A stretch of DNA of 64,000 nt from NCBI GenBank assembly GCA_033060915.1, contig CM065385.1, forward strand, positions 11,830,001-11,894,000, written 5' to 3'. Position 1 is the first letter of the stretch. The number at the start of each line of letters is the position of its first letter. Shown in pieces: positions 12,211 through 23,490 of the stretch. The notes beneath the pieces were generated by a model. That model was not told the DNA's origin, ran no database searches, and was given only the letters and a program-made list of their open reading frames with translations. The position numbers and the translations under genes were made by a program. This DNA comes from Euryodendron excelsum (Eukaryota > Streptophyta > Magnoliopsida > Ericales > Pentaphylacaceae).

Positions 12211-12658
12211 TCTTTGCTTGTCAAGGACAGAAAACGATAAGAGTAAGAGTCCCATGTTGACCGCGAGGTAGTCGGAGGGACGGACACCGGAAATCTTTCG
12301 ACAACAGGGGTCGAAAACGGATAACGGACCAAAAAGGCCTTCGAAAACAAGTTTTGGCGGGAAAAAGGGCAAAACTACCCAAAATTTATAACTGGCGCCA
12401 CTAGCAGTGGTGCCTTCGGTAAAAAAGCACTAGCGCCTCTGCTAGTGGCTCCAGGCTTAAGGTTAAAAACCAAAAAATTTCTGGTTCGAACACCCACGGG
12501 ATTTGAAGAGTTTTTTTGCAAATTTGTGAGGCATTGCAAGGAATCCGTCTTGGACATTGAAGGAGCACTCCTTGGGGACCACGGGTGATTGCCGGAGGGA
12601 GTCCACGTAGCCGGAAAAGTCGCCGGAAGTGAAGATTTTGCCGGAGAACTTCCAAAAG
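12211..12658 (+). promoter_or_regulatory. Putative first (non-coding) exon and upstream region of the antisense gene in E1
   Basis: This plus-strand stretch between the polypurine tract and a strong 5' splice site contains no long frame. It holds two GGCGCC-type palindromes (12393-12415 and 12431-12453, again 38 bp apart) and a TTTATA/TATAAA motif at 12385-12390. It ends in AAAAG before GTGAGT at 12659. A transcription start is inferred somewhere here but is not visible. The palindrome-plus-TATA order in element sense copies the LTR promoter layout. Confidence 0.5.
12393..12453. promoter_or_regulatory. Two GGCGCC-type palindromes at 38-bp spacing outside the LTR
   Basis: TGGCGCCACTA...AGTGGTGCC starts at 12393 and TAGCGCC...AGTGGCTCCA at 12431. 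Size, core and 38-bp register match the LTR promoter triplets, but this copy is internal, close to the antisense gene's leader. Confidence 0.75.
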
Positions 12659-13526
12659 GTGAGTTTTCAAAGTTTGTTGATTTTGATGTGTAGAACTTCG
12701 TTTGAATCATGTGAAGTGTGAAAATTGATGTTTTGATATGTTTTGAACACTTTGGTGATGTTGTTTTTGCATTTTGATGGTTGTTTGATTGAATTTGAGG
12801 GATTATATGTAAATGTGTGAAGGGGGTTTTCTGCAGGAATAGGAAAGTTGTTCCTATAAGCATGGGTATTAGGTTTTTTGGCTATGTTTTTGTGCAATGT
12901 GCCTTAGAAAAATGTGTTTAACAACCGTATGAAGTTTCGTGATTTTTTGAAAACTCGATGAATTTTTGATTTTTTGAAAAATAGAAAAATATTTAGAAAA
13001 TTAGAAAATTCAAGAAATTGACGAAATTTTTGAAGTTTGAAATTTGGAAAAATGTAGAAATATTTTGAAAACATTTGAGGTGATTTTGAAAAATTTTGGA
13101 AGCCTTTTGAAAACCATTGATTTATTAGAAAAATAAAACATGAGTTTTGAAAATTTTGAAAAATTGAAAAGTGTGCACGGGTGCCATTGTTATGTGATTG
13201 TGGTGTTGGAAGGTGCATATTTCGTGTTTTGTGTTGATGTCATGGGCGTTGTAGGGGCCACTTTTAAACGGGACTCTGCCGAAATTTTTAGAAATTAAGA
13301 AAATAGTTGGTTAAAGTTTTAGAAATAAAATCTTTTTGAAGGGAAAAGGCAGAGAACCCTTGAGACGTGACTTGGAGTAGGAAAATCAAGATGTGTGAAA
13401 ATTTTGTTTTTGATTTGTTATTCAAAATCCTTTATTTGTTTTGTGTTATTCGTTTGTTTTATTTCACTGTTATTTAAGATGCATGGATGGTATATTTACA
13501 TCACTTACCTTGGCTTACCTTTTCAG
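12659..13526 (+). other. Putative 5'-UTR intron of the antisense gene (E1)
   Basis: The donor AAAAG/GTGAGT is at 12658/12659 and the acceptor TTTTCAG/GATGGC at 13526/13527. The interior is T-rich on the plus strand, as plant introns are. The acceptor directly precedes the ATG, and the same CAG/GATGGC arrangement occurs in E2 (minus strand, 60988-60990) and as CTAG/GATGGC in E3 (46030). The splice prediction is by eye. Confidence 0.65.
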
Positions 13527-13527
13527 G

Positions 13528-15376
13528 ATGGCAGACGCAGGTGATGACGGTTCCGAGAGGAGATGCCGCTCGGGGAAGGCGGCCCGGACCGATTCTGCTG
13601 GTCGTTCTAGTCGATCCAGAGGTAGTCAACGATCCACCGGACGATCCTCATCCAGCTAGAGCGGGCAGGGGAGTAGACTACCTGTCGACCCTTTGCCTTC
13701 GGTTGAGCAGGCTTTTGCTGAGGAGGTTGACGCCGAGGAGGAGGTACCGGGCCTTGGGGACCAGGTGACCGGCTATGGGAGAGCTTCTTCCAGGCATAGG
13801 CAGGCAGACGCCGACTTGGGAGATTTGCAGATACCAGATGTCCCACCTCTCGGGGATCTGGCCTATCACCCTAGTGTATATTCCAGACAGCATTTGCCAT
13901 CTCCACGGGTACATACAGCTTTTCGAGGGGTTGTTCACTAGGTTTTTGTGACCATGCTGCAGGCTGCCTCATCATACTGCGCCTTCTTGGCAGAGATCGG
14001 GTTTGGCGCCTTTATGGGATTACAGGCTAACCGCCTGAACCGGCATTTGGTACTGGCATTGGTTGAGCGGTGGTTCAGGGAGACTGGGACCTTCCATTTT
14101 GTCGGCTTCAAGTTGGGCCCCACTCCTTTAGATTGGGCGATTATTACAGGACTCTCCTTTGTCGGCCGGCGGATCACCTTACACCCGGTCAGCCGGGACG
14201 AGGCCTGTTTGCTATTGGATTTGCCTCAGCTTGAGCGTTCTGCCTTCCCAGTCTCTTGGATTAGTCAGGGTGAGCGTACTTTTGCTACTAAGCCATCGCC
14301 TGCCAGGCGGGATATCATGAGACGGCGACTTGTGTTGTATATTATCTTCAGCTGCTTCTACAACAACAACAAGTCACTCGTGCCGTGCCGTCTGGTGAGT
14401 ATAGTAGCCGATCTGGGAGCTTTGTCTGAGTTGGACTAGGGGTCCTTTTCTTTTGGCTGCTTTCTTCGATCGATGCGGGTTCGGACTTCTTCTCGTTGGG
14501 GCAGCATGACTAGCTTTTGGCCCTTCCTTGTCTGGTGGAGTTACGAGTACCTGTGGGTGCGTCGCCCTGCAGTTGTTGAGGATGATCTCTATCCTCGCGC
14601 TTTGAGGTGGGCTCGTGACCGGGTAGCCTAGCGATCGGAGATTACTGACTTTGTGACGCTCCGGGCTAACCTGGAGCTGATTGAGGCAAGGGATGTGACC
14701 TGGAGGCCCTTCATTGGATCAGTCCATTACGAGACAGTCCGGTACCGGGTCCTGTTGTCCTTATCGAGAGCTGCTTTTCTCAGTGATGACACCTGGGAGT
14801 CCCTATCTTGGAGAGCGGCATTGGCGACAGTTTCACGAGGAGTTTCGATCAGCAAGGGCTCCGCCAGAGTATATGTTTGGAGCCCTGGTGGCTGGAGTGC
14901 CCATCCCCTAGCAGGAGCGCCAGCCAGGTGTCGAGTTCTTGCTTCCTCCGGATACGGATTATGCCGCGCACTTCAGGGCCCATTCGGTTGGTGCCTTCTC
15001 CCGGTTTGAGGTAGTAGTCGGCGGGTATGCTGTTGGCTAGGAGGTGGTTGACTTGTGGTGCCGGGCTGGAGGATATGTGCCCCAGGCCGAGTTTACTGCT
15101 GTGAGAGACCAGAGAGATCAGTACCAGATGGAGCGGGACCAGTATCAGGCTGAGGTAGCTTCCTTGACGGCTCGGTTATCTCAGATGGGTGGTGGGGGGG
15201 GGGGGTAAGTTATTCTCTCTTTGCTCCTTATTGCTCTGCTGCTGCTTAGCTCCTTTTTCTTGCGGTTGATTTTGGTTCTATCTTCCTTGCAGGATGGTGG
15301 TGCTTCGAGTAGTTATCCTCCTCCGATGCCGGGTTTCGAGGATTTTGATCCAGATGATATTGATTTTGACCTGTGA
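13528..15376 (+). pseudogene. Antisense extra gene of E1: plant mobile domain (PMD)-like protein, broken
   Basis: The gene lies opposite to gag between gag and the 3' LTR. One plus-strand frame runs from ATG 13528 to about 14800, broken by TAG stops at 13657, 13939, 14437 and 14629. It continues in the next frame to 15204, with TAG at 14909 and 15038. The order is an N-terminal Ser/Arg-rich stretch, an acidic linker (FAEEVDAEEE), and TGYGRAS. A globular region follows with IGFGAF, LVERWFRETGTFHF and LDWAIITGL, the R-E-T-x-T-F-H pattern of PMD (aminotransferase-like) proteins. Then come SMTSFWPFLVWWSY and a Gln/Glu-rich coiled-coil segment. An 88-bp intron (15205-15292, GTAAGT...TTGCAG) precedes a last exon coding an acidic tail and ending in TGA at 15374. 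The frame at that junction depends on a G homopolymer. PMD proteins occur in host silencing factors and in transposons, and the role here is unknown. The frame is conserved in E3. Confidence 0.7.
15205..15292 (+). other. Putative second intron of the antisense gene (E1), 88 bp
   Basis: Donor GTAAGT at 15205 follows a 12-G run, and acceptor TTCCTTGCAG ends at 15292. The insert is T-rich and near the common plant intron size. Exon 3 then encodes an acidic tail (EDFDPDDIDFDL) up to TGA at 15374-15376. Confidence 0.6.
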
Positions 15377-17316
15377 TGCATAAGACTTCGATCTTTTTTT
15401 GCCCCTTGTCCCTGAGATGTACTGATGTTAGACAGTTTTATTTTGCATAGTTTTGTATAATGATGGATGTTTATGGTACTTAGATGCACAGATAGACAGA
15501 TATATATGATCAGAGGCATGTGATATTTATTCCATGAGTTGATGCTGATGACTTCTATTCCTACAGGGAGTTATATCCTATGTGTGCAAAGCTCATGCTA
15601 ATTTTTTTTTTTTTTAAACATATGCACAAGTTAGAAATATGTTAATAGAATGACATAGGGTGCTGTTAGACTTGTAGCCTTGGGAATGGTAACTCCCTCC
15701 TCTTCGGGGGTTTAGCCTCTCTTCTGGCTCAATCCTACCTCGATTGGATGATAGCACTTCGCACCTTTCTCAACCTCTTGACTGCCCCCCAACTTTCTAT
15801 CTTAGGGTTAGTGTATAGGGTTATTGGGCTGAGACTCTCGACTCTCGGGGTCTTAGTAACAACTTACCTGACCCTTGGCAGAGCGATAAGTGGCCAGTCA
15901 TTTCAATCCGAGAAGACTTTATTTAGGACCGTAATGTAGGCTAGGCTATGGGGTTTTAGAAACAACGGGATATGTAGGCTCAAATTCAATGTTGTTTTTA
16001 GCAAGGTTTAGATCCATACTGTCCTTAACCGTTTTTCAGTAGGATTAGCATCTCTTTTTCTTTTTTTTTTTTTTTTAAAAGCTTTGGCAGCGTATCTAAC
16101 TCATTTAGATCAAGCAATCTATTTTCAATCAGAGTGGACTTTAATAGGGTTGTAATGTAGGTCATGGTTTCAGGGTTTTGCAAGAAAGGGTAAAGGCTCA
16201 AACCTATTGTACCTACTGGGTTTCCTAGGATCACCTTTAAATTTCCTTCTTGCTTTTGACCACATATTTCTCATGGTGAAAATAATCTGGTTCTTTCACC
16301 CTTTTCTATATAGCTTTTTTAGATAACCATGACTTTCTTTTCTTTCAATCCTCTCACTATGCCTTTGAAGTTGACTCAATCATGATTTTCTTTAGGCCTT
16401 TTTTTTTTTTTTAAATCAATTTTTTTTTTGGCCTCTTGCCCCTTGGCAACTCCTTTCTTTTGCTTTTTTTCTTTCTATTTCTTTTCTTTTCTTTTACGAA
16501 ACGGAACAATTCTTTAACCCTGTTCCCTTAAACCTTTTCCTTGGTAGTTCAATATACCCAGTATGGGCGGTGATCTCTAGGTTAGGGTTTTGTTAAAAAA
16601 AGGATAGATAGCTCAACAGGTTTGGCAAGGGGTTGCTTTTGACTGTATGGGAAATGAAATGAGGGCCTCTCTTCACTTTGAATTAGGTTGCTTAATCCAT
16701 AGAGTTTTCCAACACTATCCTAGCATGATAGAGGTGGACACCACTCTTAGAGTTCTCAACTATTGTCTGCCCCAGTGTGGGGAGGACAGTCTTGGATCAG
16801 GGTTAACAAAGAAAATTTTCGCTTTCCGCGAGGCACTGGGGGTTAAGCAAAGGGAATATGAGCACATTTGTTCATTTATTTAATTATTTATTTTTTATAT
16901 GTGGGGGAATGAAAGATGGCTCCTCTTCCTCTTGATAAACTGGCCACACATCGCTTAGCCTCAGAGTCTTGCAAGTGCTGCCTTTGGGTAGTATTCTCAC
17001 TCATCCTCATTCTCTCTCTCTGTGGAAGGCTGATCATTTGGCGAGTAGTTAACTCATACTATCATCCCTTCAAGTTGGACCATTCCATAAGACAAACCAT
17101 GCCCCTTGCGTAGAGAGTAGTCACCATTCCTAGGGAAGACAAGACAACAACAATGGAATAAAAGTTGTTATTTGACTATTATTATTATGTTTACGGAAAG
17201 CATCAAGTTCTTAATAAGAAAATGTAGAAATTAATTTAAAAACAAGAAGTAAAAGGGATAGAAAGAAAGTGGGTGAAAACACCCCTCTCTTGTACGCTTG
17301 TGTAAAGAACCTATTT
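15377..17316 (-). repeat. E1 non-coding 3' region with diverged tandem units
   Basis: No protein-like frame. Two or more diverged copies of a unit of roughly 250-300 bp are visible, at about 15745-16020 and 16035-16240. They share 'GTAATGTAGG..A.GCTA/TCATGG' and 'AGGCTCAAA' segments and the AAGCAATC motif. A third related block at 16555-16900 holds a 13-bp palindrome CCCCAGTGTGGGG (16770-16782) that recurs in E2. Long T runs occur near 16063, 16405 and 16450. Such hypervariable repeat-bearing 3' regions are known in Ogre-like elements. Confidence 0.6.
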
Positions 17317-19374
17317 TTAGTATGGCCTTGGGACAATTCCCACGTCTTCGATGCTCCATTCGCGACCCGAATCTTCTGCCAAGGCGAGACAAGCAAAGGT
17401 TTCCCCTAGAGCTCCACAGATGTTAACATTGTTGATGCGGTTGTCAGCCTCCTTCTTGTTCTGTGTAGCGGGTTCTTCTGTAAACAGGGTGTCCAGCTCA
17501 CCCCCTTCCAATTCGAATGGCTCTGCTTGTGCTCTTGGCTTCTCTATCCTCCAGCTCATTTCTTCATAGTTGTACTTATTTGTGGGCCAATGACTCTCTA
17601 GCAAATGACGTTCGGCCGCGGCATATTTCGGATGCAGAAACTCAGCACCCCATCCATCAGCAACCATGTTTTCAGTAGTCTCATCTCCCAGGAACATTGG
17701 CTCCTCAATGGGCCAGTCGGAAGCATCAGGCACTTCATCAGGGTTATGGAGATATATTGGGCATAATGGGAGATCCTCCTCCCAGTCATCTTCTTCCTCA
17801 GTCTCCCAATCGTCCTCATAGTCCTCGGCCTCAGGCTCGTCAAACACTCCCTCGCCTTCCATTTCTACTAGTATCATATTGACGGTGTGATCTGGCAGAG
17901 GGTTAGCAGTCACATTGGGAGTGGGAGCAGGTTTTATCGGCTGCAAATCGATGGTCTTATTGTCGATCAGGTCTTGGATCTTGTGCTTGAGAGCAAAGTA
18001 GCTTTCAGTGTCATGCCCCTGGCCACCTGAATGATAGTCACATGTAAGAGCGGCATTAAAGGTCGGGGGAAGAGGGCTTGGCAACGGGCGAGCAGGGATG
18101 GGCTTCAAGATATTGTTCTTTAGAAGGCTATGGTAGGCCTCGGTTTGGGTGCAGGCTAAGGCATTGAAGGTGCGGATACGTCGAGCAGGTCTATTGAAGT
18201 TGGGTCATGCCCCAGCAGGACCATAGTTTGGGGTTGGAGCAGGCATGGTCAAGGTGGGCAAGGGCAGTACTGGGGGTGATTATAGCAGAGGTCGGTATTG
18301 AGGTGGTTGGCTAGGCAGAATAGCAGACACTTCGCTTTCCTTCCTGATTGTGCCCCTTGTAGTAGCCACCTTCTTGGCTATGTTAGTGGTATTTTCTCCA
18401 GTCTTGGCATAGGGATCTGTGATTCTTCCTGTCTTGAGGCCGTTTTCTATCATTTCCCCCTACATGATGAGTTCGGAGAAGCTTTTTCCCACGCTTGTGC
18501 AGAGTTTCTCATAGAATATACCTTGAAAAGTATGTATAAATAGTTGTACATACTCCTTCTCTTCCAACGAGGGATTAACTTGTGCAGCGGCCTCCCTCCA
18601 TCTTAGGGCGTATGCTTTAAAACTCTCCTTCTCACCCTTGCTCATCGTCATCAAGGACCAGCGATCAGAAGTGAGATCGATGTTGTGATGGTATTGGGCT
18701 TTGAATGCATTGAATAACTCCATCCAGGTTGTGATCTTCCTTAAGTCCAGACGAGCGAACCATTGTAGAGCCGACCCGGTGAGGCTGTGTTGGAATAACT
18801 GCATAAGGAGCTTCGGGTCGTGGCCATGTCCACTTAGTGCTCCAGCATATAGACGAAGATGAGCAACAGGGTTACCGGTACCGTCGTACTTCTGGAAGTC
18901 AGGCATTTTAAACTTAGCAGGCCTCGGGTGGTCAGGGAAGAAACATAGCTCATCATAGGAAGTGAATCCGTAAGCATCATGGCCATGGAGACTTCGCAAC
19001 GAATCCTCCAACCCTTGGATTTTCAGACTGAGAGGGTCTAGAGGGGCCTTCTTCGTAACGAGTGAAAGCAATATGGTCTCCTCTTCTTCAGTATTGACCC
19101 TTTTGGCATCTTCTTTGGTTTTCCCAGCACTGTCAGACTGAAGCAAGATCCTCGAATTAGCGGGTTCAAAGTCTTTAGATGAAGTCGTTGATGCTGACGG
19201 GACCGTAGTAGTATCTTTCATGGCCAGAGTGTGAATGAGTTTGAGCATCTCATCCATCTTAGTCCTCATTTCATTAACTTCCTCTTGAGAGACTTGAGAG
19301 GATTCTTCAGGGTTAGCAGCCATCAATGATGCTTTGTGTCGAGTGATAATAGGATCCCTGGGTGGATGTTGCAC
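17317..19374 (-). pseudogene. gag: gag of E1, three in-frame stops
   Basis: One minus-strand frame spans 686 codons from ATG at 19374 (or the more family-like ATG at 19323, MAANPEE) to the stop at 17317. It is interrupted only by TAG at 18460-18462, TAA at 18280-18282 and TGA at 18205-18207. The first part has an N-terminal helical stretch and then the retrotransposon gag core (KMPDFQKYDGTGNP, LRLYAGAL, LTGSALQWF, AYALRWREAA). The second part has the Tat-type knuckle-like motif CDYHSGGQGHDTESYFALKH followed by IQDLIDNKTI, then a strongly acidic tail. Gag proteins form the particle that packages the element RNA. No pol frame follows, unlike autonomous relatives. A splice acceptor-like site lies just upstream (19413). 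The three stops suggest the copy is dead or recently disabled. Confidence 0.85.
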
Positions 19375-19412
19375 TTTCTTGGGAGCAATGTTGACTCAGT
19401 ACAAGGTGACTT

Positions 19413-20865
19413 CTGTAAATAGAAATAAAAAGAAACAAAGGAAAAAGACAAAAACACAAGTCACAAGTTAGTTTTTGATTTTTAGAGAGCTTTATGCAAT
19501 GCATGTCCTAGAGTTGCCCTTGCTTGAGAGGGAGAATAAACATGATGTATTGGCTCACTTTTGGAGATAGTGGGTTTGCCCCTGGATGTAGACACTTTAC
19601 CGTTAGATGGGAACCTTCAGCCATTCATGCATTCATTCATAAAAATAAATAAGTACATTAAATTCTGGGTTTGAGATACAAAAGAATTGAAGTACATTTT
19701 AATAGGGGGAGGGGGAACATTTTCCTTTGGACTTCCACCTATCTACTTTTACAAAAGGGAAACCCTAAACTACTCTTGAGTCTTCGGATTCGCCTTCCTT
19801 GAATATGATGTTTGAGGAGGTCACTAAGAGACCTTGTTGATTGATTGCCCCTTGTCTTCTTGGCAACCCTATCTCCGTGAGCATAGAGGGATTGGGGTCC
19901 CTCTTATGGAATGAATCGAGATGCATGCAATGAGTCCTTAGGGTTACGCGGGAACCCTTAGGGTTTGGGTAGGCTCAATGCAAGGGAGAGTAACGTTGGT
20001 GTCACTCTCAATGGGTTGATCATATGCATGAGAATGCAGTGACTTGAGTTACTTGGAACTCTTGTCTTGACATGGAATATTGAATGCATGAACATGAATA
20101 TGCAAAAAGTATAAAGAGAGAAGGTACAATTGAAGTAAACATGCATGCATGAACAGTTAGACAGGCATCATAACAGTATAAATACAAGCATTATAACAAC
20201 AGGTATAAATGAAAGTAAGAGCAGTCGCCCTTTTCTCAGTGATTTTGAAAACGGTGCTTGTGTCCTAAATCCAGCAGAGGTTCGGCTATGCATGGTGTCT
20301 ATATGAGTATGTGGTTGAGGGTTGACTAATGCATCCTAAAAAGGCTCGGTCCCCGGATCTTCAAACCTAGGCCCACTCCCCGAGGTGGTGCCATGATCGG
20401 TTGGTGATCCGAGCGGGGGAACCATCAAGAGGCCGTAGGCGAAGAAACTAACACAGCATCTTGCCCACAACCAATATACCGTTCCCCCTTTCTAACTAGA
20501 AAGGACATATCAGGGTATGCAAGTATGCAGAATGTAAGTGCACATGCCGTGTGTGTGTGATTTTTAAAAGTGGAGGAAAGGGCCCAACAACTCCCATTCA
20601 TCCTGTACAATCACATTCATGCAAAGCAATTAATAAAAATTTAATTGCAAACAAAAGCGCACCTACAAAACAAAGATGCAAGAGTTAGCATGTGGATGAC
20701 AAACATAATACATGATAATATGAATGAATGTATGTTTTTTTTTTAAAACAATTTTGAAAATTTAGTTATGAAAATTTAAAGTGAATAGGATTGAACCAAG
20801 TTAATTGAAGACTCTACACGGGTGAAGGGTAAAGAGACACAACTACGGCCTAACCCTCTAAGTTT
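19413..20865 (-). other. E1 5' leader between primer site and gag
   Basis: About 1.45 kb without a credible gene. On the minus strand it ends in a long polypyrimidine stretch and TTTCTATTTACAG at 19413, a good 3' splice site about 38 bp upstream of the first gag ATG. A second acceptor-like TTTTGTAG is near 20660. Much of the segment is conserved in E0 (34241-35385) and E2 (55088-56470), including a block around 'AACCAATATACCGTTCCCCC'. This suggests packaging, splicing or translation signals. Splicing is inferred only. Confidence 0.55.
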
Positions 20866-20882
20866 CCCTAGCGGAGTCGCCA
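20866..20882 (-). other. Primer binding site of E1 (tRNA-Arg)
   Basis: Minus strand TGGCGACTCCGCTAGGG starts two bases after the 5' LTR end. From knowledge of plant tRNA-Arg(ACG), whose 3' end with CCA is complementary to TGGCGACTCTGCTGGGG, it matches at 15 of 17 positions. It primes minus-strand DNA synthesis. Tat/Ogre elements are known to use tRNA-Arg. Confidence 0.82.
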
Positions 20883-21719
20883 GCTGTCGCGCCCAGATTT
20901 TTTGCACTCGAGGAATACTCACCCAAATGGGAAAAACACTGTACTCTCTCATTAGAACTCACCCTCCTAGAAGAATGAGTGCGACTAGGTTTGAATTGGA
21001 AAACTGGTTCGAGTAAAGGGTTTTTGAAAAAGATTCGGAGTCGCCACTTAACTTTGATTAAGGTGAGTTAGGTCACTTAAAAACTAAGAATAATCCGAAG
21101 ACTACACTTAGGGTTTTTAAAAAACAATTTGAAAATATCTCCTCGAGAGAGGGTTTTTAAGAAAAACAGGTTGTTTGGCAACCTTTGGAAAATATTTAGC
21201 CCTTTTTAGAAATATAACTCCGTTTTGGTCTTTGAAAACAGTGATCGTAGGTTCGAAGGTTGGTTACGTGTAGGGAAGACGCACTAAGCTATCACCCTAC
21301 CCCGCCCTTTCGGTACCTACATGTCAATCTACCCTAGATTTACCTATGAGAGTCTTTAATTAACTATAGTTCAACCCTATTTCACTTTAGAAAAACAATG
21401 TTTGAAAAGCATGATGCATGATATGCAAGCAATAGAAAAGAATTGAAAAATAGATTTAAAAAGAGATTGCTTTGATTTGAAAATAGACTTGAAAAGATGG
21501 AATTGAAATTGGAAAGTTTGAAAATTGAGAGTAGAAATTTGAAAATGGAAATTTGAAATTGGAATTTTAGATTTGAAAAGATTTTGAAAACCGCACCCAT
21601 GAAGGTGGAATTGAAAGTTTGAAAAGTATTGTGACTGCACCTATGAAGGTTGCCTACGTATCCCTTTGGGAGAATCAGGTCAGTCATAGTTCGGACCGAA
21701 GTCCGATTGAAAATAGATT

Positions 21720-23490
21720 GATTTAAAGAGAGAGATTGAATTGGAAGAAAGATATCGAATTGAAAACTGGATTTGATTTGAGATTAGAAGAGGAGATTGA
21801 ATTTGGAATTTTGGAAAAGATTGGACTTTGATTTGAAAAGATGGATTTTGGAAGGACTTGGTTGTGGAAAGATGGAGGTTTAGGAAACCTAGACTTAAGA
21901 AAGACGAGACTTGGGAAAGACTTGAGATTAAGAAAGATTGGATTGGAATGTTGGATTTGGAAGATTTGGAAAGATTTGGAAACTTGGAATTTAGGAAAAA
22001 TTTAGGTTAGGAAAGTTTCGAATTAGGAAAGTGTCATTTTTGGAAAGTTTCGAAATTAGGAAAGTTGTAGGTTTAAGAAAGTTTCGAATTTAGAAAGTTT
22101 TGAAAATTGGAAAGTTTTGAATTTAGAAATGTTTTGAACTAAGAAAAGTTTAGTTTGAGAAAGGTTGAGAATTTGGAAAGTTTCAAATTAAGAAAGTTTT
22201 GAATTTTGGAATGTTTGAAAAAGGGAAGTTTTGAATTTGGAAAGTTTGGAATTTAAGAAAGTTTGGAAATTGGAAAGTTTTGAATTTAGAAAGTTTTGAA
22301 ATAGGGAAGTTTTGAAAGTAGGAAAGTTTGAATTTAGAAAGGTTTTGAAAAAGGAAAGTTTTTAGTTTAGGAAATATTTGAATTAAGAAAGTTTTGAGTT
22401 TAGAAAAGTCTTAGATTTGAAAAGATTTTAAAGTTTTGGAAAGTTTAGAATTTAGAAAAATTTGAAATTTAGAAAGTTTAAGATTTAGAAAGTTTTAGAA
22501 TTTTAGAAAATCTTGAGATTAGGAAAGGTTTGAGTTTAGGGAAAGTTTGAAAACTTTGGTTTGAAAAGTTAAGATTTGAAAGGAGGGTAGAATTAGGAAA
22601 GGGTTGAATTAGGAAAGATTTAGCTTTTGAGTTTTAAAGTTTAGGAAAGATTTTTATGTTTAAGTTTTGGAAACTTAAGATTTAGGAAAGTGGAAGTTTA
22701 AGAAGGTTTTGAATTAGGAAAGAATTGGATTTTGAAACTTAAGGAAAGGTTTAAAGTTTAGGTTTAGGAAACTTATGGTTTAGGAAGGAATTAAATTAGG
22801 AAAGATTTGGATTAGGAGGGGATTGGATTTGGTTTCTAAAAGAGAAAGGTTGGATTTTATTTCAAAAAACGGAGGATGGGATCTAGTTTCCTAAACAGGG
22901 AAATAGGATTTGGCAAGGATTTGGAAAGGGCGATTCTAGAAACCCTAGTTTTGAAAAATTGTAGTTTTGACGTAAAAAAAAAAAAAAAAAAGGGTTTTGG
23001 AAACGTGTATCGTTTGGATGTGAAAACAAGAGGTTTTGGAAACCTAGGTTTGGGGTAAAGTTTGAAAATCATGTTTTTGGAAAGAAAATTAGGGTTTCCT
23101 AATTGTGGGTTCTAGGGCTTGACTTGTGCTCTAAAGAAAGAGTTTTTGGAAAGTACATTTTTAGAAACGAAGGTTTTCTAGAAGGGAATCCTAGGGAGGA
23201 GTTTTCGAAAAGTGCGTTTTTAGAAACGTAGATTTTGGAAGGAAGATCCTAGAGGGGAATTTCTAGAAGGAAGATTTTGGAAAGGGAGTTTTTGGAAAGA
23301 TTTTTGGAGAGAGTTTTTAGAAAGTGGATTTTGGGGAGAGGATTTTGGAAAGGAGTTGAAAAAAAGGGTTTTGAAAAATAGATTTTGGAGGGGAGTTTTT
23401 GAGAACAATTTTGGAGAGGAGAGTTTTAGGAAAGTATGTTGAAAAAGAGATTTTTAGGAAGAGATTTTTAAAGAGAGTTTTTAGAAAGTA
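21720..23490 (-). repeat. Degenerate pyrimidine-rich tract of the E1 5' LTR
   Basis: Short imperfect repeats, plus-strand form GAAAGTTTTGAATTTAG, over about 1.8 kb. Downstream of the TATA box, so it would be in the 5' leader of the RNA. A poly-A run interrupts it at about 22975-22991. Confidence 0.75.

Noticed and set aside
12375..12863. 162-codon minus-strand frame beside the antisense gene leader
   Set aside because: Complement of the leader exon and intron, with no domain and low-complexity composition. The splice signals on the plus strand explain the region better.
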